Source: Amycolatopsis alkalitolerans
GTDB taxonomy: Bacteria > Actinomycetota > Actinomycetes > Mycobacteriales > Pseudonocardiaceae
Assembly (NCBI RefSeq): GCF_006152065.1
Contig: NZ_VDFW01000012.1
Location: 100,913-164,912 of the forward strand
Direction of reading: 5' to 3'
Length of the DNA: 64,000 bases
In this document: positions 8,188 through 16,712 of the stretch, in pieces
Position numbering within the stretch: position 1 is the first letter of the stretch
How the letters are laid out: every line of letters begins with the position of its first letter
Position numbers and translations under genes: made by a program
The notes under the pieces: model-generated
Database searches by the model: none
What the model was told of the DNA's origin: nothing
Seen by the model: only the letters and a program-made list of their open reading frames with translations

Positions 8188-9564
8188 ATGTACCTGACTA
8201 TCACCGAGGCCGCCGCCGCGCTGCGAAACGGCGAGACGACGTCCGTCGCGCTCACTGAAGCCGCGTTCGCCGCAGCCGACGCGCACGACGAGAAGCTCGG
8301 CGTGTACCTGTCCCGGTTCGACGAGACCGCGCTCGCGGCCGCGGCGAAGGCCGACACCGAACTGGCCGGTGGCACCGACCGCGGCCCGCTGCACGGGATT
8401 CCGCTGGGAATCAAGGACATCATCGCCACCGAGGAGGGCGCGACCACCGCGCAGAGCCTTGTGCTCGACCGTGCGTGGGGTGCCGGCGGGGACGCGCCGG
8501 TCGTGGCACGGCTGCGGGCCGCGGGCGCGATCATCACCGGCAAGACCACCACGATGGAGTACGCGATCGGCACCCCCGATCCGGAAAAGCCGTTCCCGAT
8601 CCCGCGCAACCCGTGGAACACGCGCCATTATCCCGGCGGGTCCAGCTCGGGCACCGGCAACGGGGTGGCGGCCGGGCTGTTCCTCGGCGGCCTCGGCACC
8701 GACACCGGCGGCAGCATCCGTTACCCGGCAACGAGTTGCGGGATCACCGGACTCAAGCAGACCTTCGGCCGGGTGCCGAAGGCCGGCTGCGTACCGCTCG
8801 GCTACAGCTATGACCACATCGGACCCATGGCGCGCACCGCCGAGGACTGTGCGGCGATGCTGACCGTGCTCGCCGGACACGACGCCCGTGACGCGACGTC
8901 AGTCGACCGGCCGGTCGGCGACTACTCCAGCGGGCTCACCGGTTCCCTGGAAGGGATGCGGATCGGGATCGACATGCTGCTCGACCGCTCACCGATGACG
9001 GTACCGGAGCTGAAACCGGCCCTGGACGCGGCAGTCGCCGAGCTGACGGCCGCCGGAGCGGAGGTCGTCGAAGTGCGGCTGCCGCTCTACGATGAGCTCA
9101 AGTCGGCCACCATGATCGGGCTCACCGCCGAGGCCTACGCCTACCACCAGCCGGACCTGCGCGCCCGGTGGCTCGACTACGGTGCGGGTACCCGGATGGC
9201 CGTCGCCACCGGGGCGCTCATCAGCGCCGGCGACTACGTGCAGGCCCAGCGGGTGCGCAGGGTCGGACAGCACAAGGTCGCGGCCCTGTTCGACGACGTG
9301 GACCTGATCCTGACGCCGACCAGCGCGTGCGGCGCGCCCGAGGTCGAGAAACTGACCCTCGACGACATCGTCGACGCGCTGCACACGCCCTACTGGAACG
9401 CGCTCGGCAACCCGGCGATGTCGGTTCCGATGGGCTTCACCAGCGACGGGCTGCCGCTAGGCCTGCAGATCATCGGCAAACCGTTCGACGAGGCCGCCGT
9501 GCTGGCCGCCGGTTTCGCCTACCAGCAACGCACTACCTCGCACCTGCAGACACCCGACCTGTAG
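8188..9564 (+). CDS. Amidase-signature hydrolase 3
   Basis: This is the third amidase of the operon (458 residues), with Lys76 (LGIKDIIAT), cis-Ser152 (GGSSSGTG) and nucleophile Ser176 (DTGGSIRYP). The start at 8188 follows GAGGAGGAG; an upstream in-frame extension would lie inside amidase 2. It is about as divergent from amidase 2 as from amidase 1, so the three are more likely to act on successive intermediates than to be recent duplicates. A 61-residue AtzG-like gene follows 12 bases downstream, suggesting that this enzyme too has a small partner. Confidence 0.92.
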   Translation: MYLTITEAAAALRNGETTSVALTEAAFAAADAHDEKLGVYLSRFDETALAAAAKADTELAGGTDRGPLHGIPLGIKDIIATEEGATTAQSLVLDRAWGAGGDAPVVARLRAAGAIITGKTTTMEYAIGTPDPEKPFPIPRNPWNTRHYPGGSSSGTGNGVAAGLFLGGLGTDTGGSIRYPATSCGITGLKQTFGRVPKAGCVPLGYSYDHIGPMARTAEDCAAMLTVLAGHDARDATSVDRPVGDYSSGLTGSLEGMRIGIDMLLDRSPMTVPELKPALDAAVAELTAAGAEVVEVRLPLYDELKSATMIGLTAEAYAYHQPDLRARWLDYGAGTRMAVATGALISAGDYVQAQRVRRVGQHKVAALFDDVDLILTPTSACGAPEVEKLTLDDIVDALHTPYWNALGNPAMSVPMGFTSDGLPLGLQIIGKPFDEAAVLAAGFAYQQRTTSHLQTPDL

Positions 9565-9576
9565 AAGGGAAACCGC

Positions 9577-9762
9577 ATGGAAACCGATCCCGCCGTCGTC
9601 GTCCCGGCGCTACTCACCGCCGCCGGGCTGAGCCCGCTGAAGGAAGAAGTCGCCCTCATGATCGCGAGCTTCCCCGCACGCGTCACCGAAATCGAGAAGC
9701 TGTACGCGGTTGCCGAGGCGCGATACGAGGAACCGGGCCTCATCTTCCGCGCCGAACCCTGA
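9577..9762 (+). CDS. AtzG-like small amidase-associated protein
   Basis: This 61-residue soluble protein has no signal or membrane segment and ends RYEEPGLIFRAEP. The pattern AAGLSPLKEEVALM followed by ALYAVAEARYEEP-like text (here KLYAVAEARYEEP) matches the small proteins of the AtzG/DUF4089 type encoded beside AtzE-like amidases. In the characterised AtzE-AtzG case the small protein folds around the amidase and is needed for its stability. AAGGGAAA precedes the ATG. It is the last gene of the plus-strand operon and lies right after amidase 3. Confidence 0.7.
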   Translation: METDPAVVVPALLTAAGLSPLKEEVALMIASFPARVTEIEKLYAVAEARYEEPGLIFRAEP

Positions 9763-9787
9763 TCCGCCGGATCCCAGATCGGCCGTA

Positions 9788-9805
9788 GGCACCCGATTCG
9801 GTGCC
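9788..9805. terminator. Hairpin between converging operons
   Basis: GGCACC-CGATTC-GGTGCC forms a 6-bp perfect stem with a 6-base loop, placed 25 bases after the last plus-strand gene and 6 bases before the end of the facing minus-strand gene. There is no T-run. A smaller GATCC/GGATC stem precedes it at the plus-gene stop. Together they are a plausible bidirectional terminator. Confidence 0.5.
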
Positions 9806-9811
9806 ACTCGC

Positions 9812-11170
9812 TCAAGTCGCGGCCTGGACGGCGTGGACCAGACCGGTGTCGTAGCGCCCGTCGGCGAACCGCCTGTCGCGGACCAGACGGCGGAGGAACT
9901 CGAGATTCGTCTTCGGACCTTCGATGGCGAACTGGTCGAGCGCGGTGCGCAGCCGGCCGATCGCCGCGTCCCGGGTCGGGCCGTGGGCGCAGAGTTTCGC
10001 CAGGAGCGGGTCGAAATCGGCGGTCACCGTGTTCCCGCGCCGATATCCGCTGTCCACTCGGATGCCCTCACCCGCCGGCTCGTCCCAGCGGGTGACGTGG
10101 CCCGGACCGGGCAGGAAGCGCACGGGGTCCTCGGCGCAGACGCGGGCCTCGATGGCATGGCCGGACGGCGCGCGGGCCGCCAGGCCGACCGAGGGCGGAC
10201 CACCCATCGCCACCCGGAGTTGTTCGTGCACCAGATCGAGGCCGGTCACCAGTTCCGTCACCGGGTGTTCGACCTGGAGCCGGGTATTCATCTCCAGGAA
10301 CGACAATTCGAACGTGACCGCGTCGACCAGGAATTCCACGGTTCCGGCATTGCGATAACCGACCGCCCGCCCGGCGACCACGGCCGCGCGCAGGAGTTCG
10401 TCCCGCACCTCTCCCGGCAGGTTCGGCGCCGGGGATTCCTCGACCACTTTCTGGTTGCGCCGCTGCGTGGAGCAGTCGCGCTCGCCCAGTGCGACGACCG
10501 TGCCATCGGCCAGCCCGAAGATCTGCACCTCGACATGGCGCGCGTGCTCGACGAAGCGCTCCAGGAATACCCTGCTGTCGCCGAACAGACGCTCCGCGCG
10601 AGACCGGGTGGCTTCGAACAGTGTGGTCAACTCCGCTTGGTCGTGCGCCACGGACATGCCCATTCCGCCACCGCCGGCGGACGCTTTCAGCATGAGCGGA
10701 TAGCCGATGGCTTCGGCCTCCGCCATCGCGGCCTCCGGCGAGTCGATCGAGTCGCCGGAGCCCTTCCCGACCGGGACACCGGCCTCGGCCACGATCCGCC
10801 TGGCCTCGATCTTGTCACCCACCGCGGCAATCGCCGCCGGCGAAGGTCCGACCCAGCGCATCCCGGCATCCTGGACGGCTCGCGCGAACGACGCGCGCTC
10901 CGACAGGAACCCATAACCCGGGTGGACCGCCTCGGCGCCGCACCGCATCCCGGCCGACACGATCCGGTCGGCCGCGAGATACACCTGGGACTCCGGAAGA
11001 TCGTCGATGCCGATCGCCTCGTCCGCCTCCCGGACGAATGGCAACTCGGCATCACCAGGGCTGTGCACCACGATCGAACGCACACCGTGCTCACGCGCCG
11101 TGCGCACGATCCGGCGAGCGATTTCGCCTCGATTGGCGATCAGCAACGACGCCGGCAGCCAGGTTTTCAT
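9812..11170 (-). CDS. Biotin carboxylase subunit of an acyl-CoA carboxylase
   Basis: This 452-residue enzyme carboxylates the biotin on a carrier protein using ATP and bicarbonate. The N-terminal IANRGEIARR motif, HPGYGFLSE at about 83-91, the glycine-rich ATP loop KASAGGGGMGM at about 162-172 and EMNTRLQVEHPVTE at about 293-306 are all intact. It lacks any biotin domain, so it must use a separate carrier; the only one seen is the 77-residue protein at 21.4 kb. It is last in the minus-strand block and follows the carboxyltransferase by 9 bases. Confidence 0.94.
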   Translation of the reverse strand: MKTWLPASLLIANRGEIARRIVRTAREHGVRSIVVHSPGDAELPFVREADEAIGIDDLPESQVYLAADRIVSAGMRCGAEAVHPGYGFLSERASFARAVQDAGMRWVGPSPAAIAAVGDKIEARRIVAEAGVPVGKGSGDSIDSPEAAMAEAEAIGYPLMLKASAGGGGMGMSVAHDQAELTTLFEATRSRAERLFGDSRVFLERFVEHARHVEVQIFGLADGTVVALGERDCSTQRRNQKVVEESPAPNLPGEVRDELLRAAVVAGRAVGYRNAGTVEFLVDAVTFELSFLEMNTRLQVEHPVTELVTGLDLVHEQLRVAMGGPPSVGLAARAPSGHAIEARVCAEDPVRFLPGPGHVTRWDEPAGEGIRVDSGYRRGNTVTADFDPLLAKLCAHGPTRDAAIGRLRTALDQFAIEGPKTNLEFLRRLVRDRRFADGRYDTGLVHAVQAAT

Positions 11171-11179
11171 CGCGTCCTC

Positions 11180-12709
11180 CTAGAATGTCGTGGGCCAGTT
11201 GCTCAGCAGGTGCTCGCCGACACCGCCGGTAGGCCGATGCCGATGAATCTCCAGCTGCTCGGCGATCCAGTTCCGGGTGTCCCTCGGGTCGATCACGTCG
11301 TGCGCGCCATAGGCACCGGCCAGGTCGTAGGCCGTCGTCCGGCGGCTCATTTCGGCGAGGCGATCACGGTAGGCATCGGGGTCCTTGTCCTCGGACAGTC
11401 CGTGCACCACGAACACCGCCGACCGCGGATCCATGAAACTGACCTGTGCCGACCACCAGGCGGCCACCGCGTCGGCGGTGTCGCCGCCGCCCATGTTCAC
11501 GAACGCCTGGCCGTAGTCCTTCCGCATCATGATCGTCAGCTTCGGCACGGTCATCTGGGACAGCGCGTTCATCCAGTTGATGACCTTTCCGGTGATCCGC
11601 CGTTTCTCGGCCTCGACCCCGATCAGGAATCCCGGCTGGTCCGCGAAGAACACCACGGGGATGTTGAACGAGTCGCACAGCACCAGGAAACTCGTCGCCT
11701 TGTCACAGGCGTCCGCGTCGACCGCGCCGGCCTTGTTGACCGGATTGCTGGCGATGACGCCGATCGTCCTCCCGCCGATCCTGGCCAGCGCGGTGACCAG
11801 GTTCCTGGCGAATCGGGCCTTCAGCTCGAACAGCGACCCACCGTCCACGACGCACCGCAGCACGTCACGCACGTCGTACACGCCGGCCGGCGATTCCGGC
11901 ACCCGGTCGAGTGTCCGCGCCGGGTCGGTCTCCGGTTGCGTGGTCTCGATGACCGGTGGTTCCTCCTGGTTGTGGCTGGGCAGGTAGCCGAGGAAGCGGC
12001 GGACCGAGTCGATCGCCTCCTCGTCGGTGTCGGCCACCACGTCGGCGATTCCGGTGATCTCGGCGTGCAGCCGCCAGCCGCCCAGTTCCTCCTTGCCGAC
12101 CTCACGCCCGGTGGCCCTGCCGACCAGTCCCGGGCTGGACACCGCCATCACGGCACCCTTCCGGAACACCACGAAGTCGGAACACACCGCATGCCAGGCC
12201 GCCGACCCGAACGAATAACCGAAAACCGCCGACGCCCATGGGTTCTCCCGCAGCCGCAGGAATCGGCGGCGGTCGCTCAGGGTGGCCATCCCGGCGCCAC
12301 CCATGATGTCCGGCATCCGCACACCGGTCGACTCCGACAGGTAGACGACCGGGATTCCGGACGCGGTGCCGACGTCCTTCATATGCTGCATCTTCTTGTT
12401 GCTGATCGGACCGCTGGAAGCGCCCTTGACCGTGAAGTCGTAGCCGACCACGGCCACCGACCGCCCGCATACCGCGCCAAAGCCGGCGATCTTGCCGTCC
12501 CGTGGCGTGGTTTCTTCGTCGCCGGGTCGCTGTGAGGTGGTGAACCGGCCGCTTTCCTTGAAACTGCCCGGATCGCACAGGCGGTCCACGCGCTGCTCGA
12601 CGTTCAGGATGCCTTGTTCGGCCCGCTGGCGGAGCTTCTTCTCGCCGCCCATCCGTCGCGCGGTGGCCGTTCTGGCGGCGTGCTCTACCTCGTTCTGTTC
12701 GGTCGTCAT
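11180..12709 (-). CDS. Acyl-CoA carboxylase carboxyltransferase subunit 1 (PccB/AccD-like)
   Basis: This 509-residue, double-domain carboxyltransferase transfers CO2 from carboxybiotin to an acyl-CoA. The N-half has the GIPVVYLSESTGVRMPD and GGAGM segments; the C-half has QPGFLIGVEAE and AFVNMGGGDTAD, matching the two oxyanion-hole regions of the PccB family. The start at 12709 overlaps the upstream ligase stop (ATGA); the open frame continues far upstream but that part overlaps the ligase and is not protein-like. A second, distinct paralogue is at 21.6-23.3 kb. The acyl substrate cannot be told. Confidence 0.92.
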   Translation of the reverse strand: MTTEQNEVEHAARTATARRMGGEKKLRQRAEQGILNVEQRVDRLCDPGSFKESGRFTTSQRPGDEETTPRDGKIAGFGAVCGRSVAVVGYDFTVKGASSGPISNKKMQHMKDVGTASGIPVVYLSESTGVRMPDIMGGAGMATLSDRRRFLRLRENPWASAVFGYSFGSAAWHAVCSDFVVFRKGAVMAVSSPGLVGRATGREVGKEELGGWRLHAEITGIADVVADTDEEAIDSVRRFLGYLPSHNQEEPPVIETTQPETDPARTLDRVPESPAGVYDVRDVLRCVVDGGSLFELKARFARNLVTALARIGGRTIGVIASNPVNKAGAVDADACDKATSFLVLCDSFNIPVVFFADQPGFLIGVEAEKRRITGKVINWMNALSQMTVPKLTIMMRKDYGQAFVNMGGGDTADAVAAWWSAQVSFMDPRSAVFVVHGLSEDKDPDAYRDRLAEMSRRTTAYDLAGAYGAHDVIDPRDTRNWIAEQLEIHRHRPTGGVGEHLLSNWPTTF

Positions 12710-14913
12710 ATTCGCTGCCTCTCCTGGTCGGCCGGATACGCCGTTGCCGCGTGATAGGCGACCAGTCCGCGGCAAGCGGCGATCGCATCCGGGATTTCCG
12801 CGAACACCGGAATGCCGAGGCCACGGGCGACCTCCGCGCAGTGCTGGGCCCGGCCCTGGGTGATCGGCCGCTGATCCGAGCGCAGCACGATCAGGTGCGG
12901 GGTACCCGCTCCGGTCTCGTCGCGGGCGGCGGCGACCGCCCGGATCACGTTCTCCACCAGATCGTCGCCGTTCGCGTCGGGAGTCGCCGGAATGACGCCG
13001 ATATTGACGTGGGTGATCACCGTGCCCGGCTTCGCGCCGGTGTGGATCACGTTCAGGATGTCCTTCGCCACCCTGCCGTCGTCCACGATCATGCTGCGCG
13101 CCGGAATGTCGATGGGGTTGGCCAGGCCGTTTCCGGGTGGCAGGCCGATCGCCGCCAGGCCGGCGAGCACGTCGTCGGGCAACAGAGGCACCCGAAGCCC
13201 GGCCCGGGCCAGCGCGTCCGAGGCGAGCACGCTGGTGCCGCCACCATTGCCGAACAACACCACGCCGCCGCCGGCCGCGATCCGCACGTCGCGGAAATGA
13301 AACACCTCCAGGCAATTGAGCAGTTCGCCCAGGTCGTCCACCAGCACGATCCCGGCCTGCCGGGCGATGGCGGGCCACACCTTCTCGTTCGCGGCCAGTG
13401 CTCCGGTGTGGGACGACGCGGCTGTCGATCCGGCGCTGGTCCGGCCGCCGGCCAGCAGAATCACCGGTTTGTGCGGACCGCGGCCGCGGAGCATTTCCAG
13501 CAGTTCCAAGCCGGCCTCGATGGATTCCAGATAGAACGCGACGACGGCGGTGTCCGGATCCGCCAGAAAGTGGTCGAGCAGTTCCGCGGGTCGCACGTCG
13601 ATCGCGTTTCCCAGGCTGACCACCGCGCGGAAGGAAATGCCACGGGCGGCACCCAGCCGGATCACGTCGACACTGAGCCCGCCACTCTGTGACACGAATG
13701 CGACGGAGCCGGGTTCGGACGGCGGATCGGACACGAAGGAGATTCGCCCGGTCGGCGAGAACGTGCCGAGGCAGTTCGGGCCCAGGACCCGGATTCGTTC
13801 CCGGACCGCGATCCGGCTCAGTTCGGCTTCCCGCTCGCCGCCGGCCTCGATTTCGCCGAAGCCGCTGGAAATGACCTGGGCGAAGCCGACTCGGCCGTCC
13901 GCGCCGGTCAACGCCGGTGCGACCTGCGGCGCCGGGAGCGTGATGTAGGCGTAGTCGACCGGCTCGTCCAGTTCGCGCAGGCTGGGCACCGTGACGTGGC
14001 CGTCGACCGTCTCGGCGGTGGGGTGCACGACGACTATCCGCCCGCCGAATTCGCCGGCGCGCAGCTGATCCAGAAACGCGTTCCCCAGGTTCGGCTGCCG
14101 AGCCGACGCGCCGACCACGGCTACCGACTTGGGCTCGAGCAGCCGACTGAAATCGGTGGCAACCGGCTCGGCTCGTGCCGTTCCGGAACTGTCCGCGGGT
14201 GGTCCGACCACGATGCTCGCATCGACCGCCGTGCTCCCGGTGGCGGTGACCACGATCGGGTTGACGTCGACCGCCTCGACCCAATCGGGCAATCGGGTGA
14301 GCAGCCCATCGACCCCGGCGAACCGGACGATCTGCGCCACCAGCGACTCGACGTCGACCGGCGCCGAACCGCGAGCGCCGTGGAGCAATCCGGCGCCGCG
14401 TAGTCCATCGATGATGCCGTGTACCTCCGGCCGGGTCAGCGGCGCCACGCCGACGCCGACATCCTCCAGCATCTCGGTCCAGACACCGCCAAGGCCGATC
14501 ATGACCGCCCACGCGCCACCCGGTTGCCGCGTCGCGCCCAGAATGATCTCGACGCCGCGACCGGCCTGTTCCTCCACCAGAAAGCGCTCCGGTATGTGGC
14601 CGGCCGCCCGCACACCGGCATCGACCTGGCGGATCGCGTGGGCGGCTGCGGCGGCATCCACCACTCCGAGGACGACGCCACCGGCGTCGGACTTGTGCAC
14701 CAGTGTCGCGCCGAGTGCCTTCACCACCAGCGGTGCGGTCAGCGAATCCGCTCTCGCGGCCTCGTCGGCGCTGTCGACGACCACCGATCGGGGCACGGCC
14801 AGTCCGGCGGACGCCAGCACTTGCTTGCTCCGGTCCTCCGGGAGCGTGTTGCCGTCCCTGGCGAGCACCTCGGCCGCCGCGGCGGCGAGCAAACGGTCCA
14901 GATCCGGGTCCAT
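12706..14913 (-). CDS. ADP-forming acyl-CoA synthetase, fused ATP-grasp plus CoA-ligase
   Basis: This 735-residue protein has the alpha and beta parts of ADP-forming acetate-CoA ligase in one chain: an ATP-grasp domain first (about 1-230), then CoA-binding (SVAVVGASARQPN, about 255-380), then the succinyl-CoA-ligase-like domain with the phospho-His motif SSHTGALA. It should activate a carboxylic acid to its CoA thioester with release of ADP. I prefer the ATG at 14913 because GGAGG lies 8 bases before it; an ATG at 14928 has no such site and would overlap the upstream gene. It is overlapped by carboxyltransferase 1, linking activation with carboxylation. Confidence 0.9.
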   Translation of the reverse strand: MDPDLDRLLAAAAAEVLARDGNTLPEDRSKQVLASAGLAVPRSVVVDSADEAARADSLTAPLVVKALGATLVHKSDAGGVVLGVVDAAAAAHAIRQVDAGVRAAGHIPERFLVEEQAGRGVEIILGATRQPGGAWAVMIGLGGVWTEMLEDVGVGVAPLTRPEVHGIIDGLRGAGLLHGARGSAPVDVESLVAQIVRFAGVDGLLTRLPDWVEAVDVNPIVVTATGSTAVDASIVVGPPADSSGTARAEPVATDFSRLLEPKSVAVVGASARQPNLGNAFLDQLRAGEFGGRIVVVHPTAETVDGHVTVPSLRELDEPVDYAYITLPAPQVAPALTGADGRVGFAQVISSGFGEIEAGGEREAELSRIAVRERIRVLGPNCLGTFSPTGRISFVSDPPSEPGSVAFVSQSGGLSVDVIRLGAARGISFRAVVSLGNAIDVRPAELLDHFLADPDTAVVAFYLESIEAGLELLEMLRGRGPHKPVILLAGGRTSAGSTAASSHTGALAANEKVWPAIARQAGIVLVDDLGELLNCLEVFHFRDVRIAAGGGVVLFGNGGGTSVLASDALARAGLRVPLLPDDVLAGLAAIGLPPGNGLANPIDIPARSMIVDDGRVAKDILNVIHTGAKPGTVITHVNIGVIPATPDANGDDLVENVIRAVAAARDETGAGTPHLIVLRSDQRPITQGRAQHCAEVARGLGIPVFAEIPDAIAACRGLVAYHAATAYPADQERQRI

Positions 14914-14914
14914 C

Positions 14915-15988
14915 TCAACTGCCTCCATTACCGGTGCGCCGCCCTAACCGGTGTGATCGCCGCACGGCACGATCGAGGAGTGTGCCGACCATCGCACCGA
15001 CCGTCTCGAATGCCGCGCCCACCGCATGACCCTGCAGGTATCTGCTGTGAATGCCTTCCAGGATGACCGCGATCTTCAGGTCCGCGAACACCAGGTACCA
15101 GTCGATCGCCGCCGGATCGACGTCCCGGCGGGCGGCATAGAGTTCGATGACCTCGTGCCGGGCGAGGAAACCGGGCAACGCGGTCGCACCGGCGGTGATC
15201 GGATTGGGTGGCTCACCGGGATCGTCCCAGAAGCTGGCCAGGATTCCGATGTCCGCCAGTGTGTCGCCGAGCGTCGACATCTCCCAGTCGAGAACGGCCA
15301 GGATCCGCGACCTGGCCCCGGGGTCGACCATGAGATTGTCTATTTTGTAGTCGCCGTGCACGATGCCGAATTCGGTGGACACGGGAAGGGTGCGGCCCAG
15401 CCGGGTCAGCAGTTCGTCCACCTCCGGCCGCGGGGAGGTCCGTGAGGACTCCCACTGCCGCCGCCACCGGGCCAGCTGCCGAGCCAGATAGTGCCGCGGC
15501 CGCCCCCAGCCGGACAGCCCGACCGCCTCGATCGGCACCTCGTGCAAGGTGACCAGGGTGTCCACGATCGCTTCGCTGAGCGCGCGACGCTCGTCGGCGG
15601 TGATCCGCTCGGTTTCCCGTGCGGTGCGCAGGGTTATTCCGTTGATCCGCTCCATGACGTAGAACGGCGCACCGATCACCGAGGTGTCCTCACACAACCC
15701 GATCACGGCCGGAACCGGCACCTTGCTGCCGGCCAGCGCGCTGAGCACCCGGAATTCCCGGCCCATATCGTGGGCGGTGGGCAGGACGAATCCGTACGGC
15801 GGCCGGCGCAGTACCCACGACCGGTCGCCGGCGCTGATGACGTAGGTCGGATTGGACCGTCCACCGGTGATCAGGCGCATGGTCAGCGCACCGGTGACGG
15901 GCTGCCCCAGCCAGTCGCCCAGCACACGCGACAGCGCGGCAAGGTCCGTACCTTCCGGGACCGCCCCGGCTTGCTCGCTAGGCGTCAA
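14915..15988 (-). CDS. Kinase-fold phosphotransferase, APH family (ACAD10/11- and LvaA-like)
   Basis: This 357-residue protein has an aminoglycoside-phosphotransferase/choline-kinase fold. The nucleotide region reads GGRSNPTY, the catalytic loop HGDYKIDN and the metal site DWEMSTLGD, so the kinase is probably active. It belongs with the kinase domain of mammalian ACAD10/11 and bacterial LvaA, which phosphorylate hydroxyacyl-CoAs, rather than with antibiotic resistance enzymes (inference from pattern). The TTG start at 15988 is the first codon possible after an in-frame stop and has GAGAGGGG 9 bases ahead. The ligase begins 1 base after its stop, which fits a hydroxy acid being activated and then phosphorylated. 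Confidence 0.85.
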   Translation of the reverse strand: MTPSEQAGAVPEGTDLAALSRVLGDWLGQPVTGALTMRLITGGRSNPTYVISAGDRSWVLRRPPYGFVLPTAHDMGREFRVLSALAGSKVPVPAVIGLCEDTSVIGAPFYVMERINGITLRTARETERITADERRALSEAIVDTLVTLHEVPIEAVGLSGWGRPRHYLARQLARWRRQWESSRTSPRPEVDELLTRLGRTLPVSTEFGIVHGDYKIDNLMVDPGARSRILAVLDWEMSTLGDTLADIGILASFWDDPGEPPNPITAGATALPGFLARHEVIELYAARRDVDPAAIDWYLVFADLKIAVILEGIHSRYLQGHAVGAAFETVGAMVGTLLDRAVRRSHRLGRRTGNGGS

Positions 15989-16053
15989 GCATCAACACCC
16001 CTCTCAGACTGATTTCGCGAAACGGCCGACGAGTCCAAGCGGAACGGGATTCG

Positions 16054-16704
16054 TCAGCCGACGTGTGCGAACGCGCGCGCCGGAGCGCCGTCACCCTCAT
16101 GGATCGGCAACGGCAGAATGGACACGTCGAACCGCTCCGGCAGCGGGTTGTCGAAGCGGAGATTTTCCACGATGATCACGTCGTTGCCGAGCAGGATGTG
16201 ATGCACCGGGAAATTGAAGCCCGAGTCCCGCAGCGAATGCGGTTTGTCCGGCGTCAGCATGTCGATGCCGAGCAGCCGGATGCCCCGGTCGATCATCCAG
16301 CCGGCCGCATCCTCGGTGAAATACGGGTGCTCGACGTAGCTGGGCTGCCAGTAGCGCGTGGTGAAACCCGTCCTGACCAGCAACCGGTCACCGCGGCGCA
16401 CATGACCGCCCGCGCCGTCCAGCATCGCGGCGGTGATCTCCTGACGCTCCGCGAGATCGAAATCGATCGCGCACGCGGGGCCGACCAGCCAGTCCAGCGG
16501 GACGTCGTCGATCGTCATGCCGTCGGCGATGAAATGCCGGGGTGCGTCCACATGCGTGCCGCAATGGCTCGGCATCGTGCACATCAGCACATTCGGCTTG
16601 CCGTCCGCCAGCGACATCACCGGGTCGAACTTCACCCCGGGCAGGATCGGCGCCACCGGGATCGAGTTGTTCAGGGGATGCGTCAGGTCGAGAAATCCTG
16701 CCAT
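16054..16704 (-). CDS. Cyclase-family metal-dependent hydrolase (kynurenine formamidase-like)
   Basis: This 216-residue protein carries the cyclase-family metal motif HCGTHVDAPRHF and the N-terminal DLTHPL signature; members hydrolyse N-formyl, lactone or isatin-type bonds using a divalent metal. A second His-rich part (FPVHHILLGNDV) is also typical. I favour the ATG at 16704; a GTG at 16716 would give a GTGA overlap with the binding-protein gene and is a real alternative. It lies between the importer genes and the phosphotransferase, so it may open a ring or remove an acyl group before CoA activation. Confidence 0.85.
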   Translation of the reverse strand: MAGFLDLTHPLNNSIPVAPILPGVKFDPVMSLADGKPNVLMCTMPSHCGTHVDAPRHFIADGMTIDDVPLDWLVGPACAIDFDLAERQEITAAMLDGAGGHVRRGDRLLVRTGFTTRYWQPSYVEHPYFTEDAAGWMIDRGIRLLGIDMLTPDKPHSLRDSGFNFPVHHILLGNDVIIVENLRFDNPLPERFDVSILPLPIHEGDGAPARAFAHVG

Positions 16705-16712
16705 CTCGCGGT

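Noticed and set aside
9710..12535. Long 941-codon plus-strand frame
   Set aside because: It is antisense to the biotin carboxylase and carboxyltransferase, both of which have intact motifs. The translated text is Arg/His/Gln-rich with no fold.
12710..14512. N-terminal extension of carboxyltransferase 1
   Set aside because: It overlaps the ADP-forming ligase in another frame and is Arg-rich noise; the ATGA overlap fixes the start at 12709.
14915..15988. Aminoglycoside resistance kinase
   Set aside because: Although it has the APH fold, the N-terminal pattern and the acyl-CoA ligase neighbour match ACAD10/11-type kinases, not resistance enzymes.
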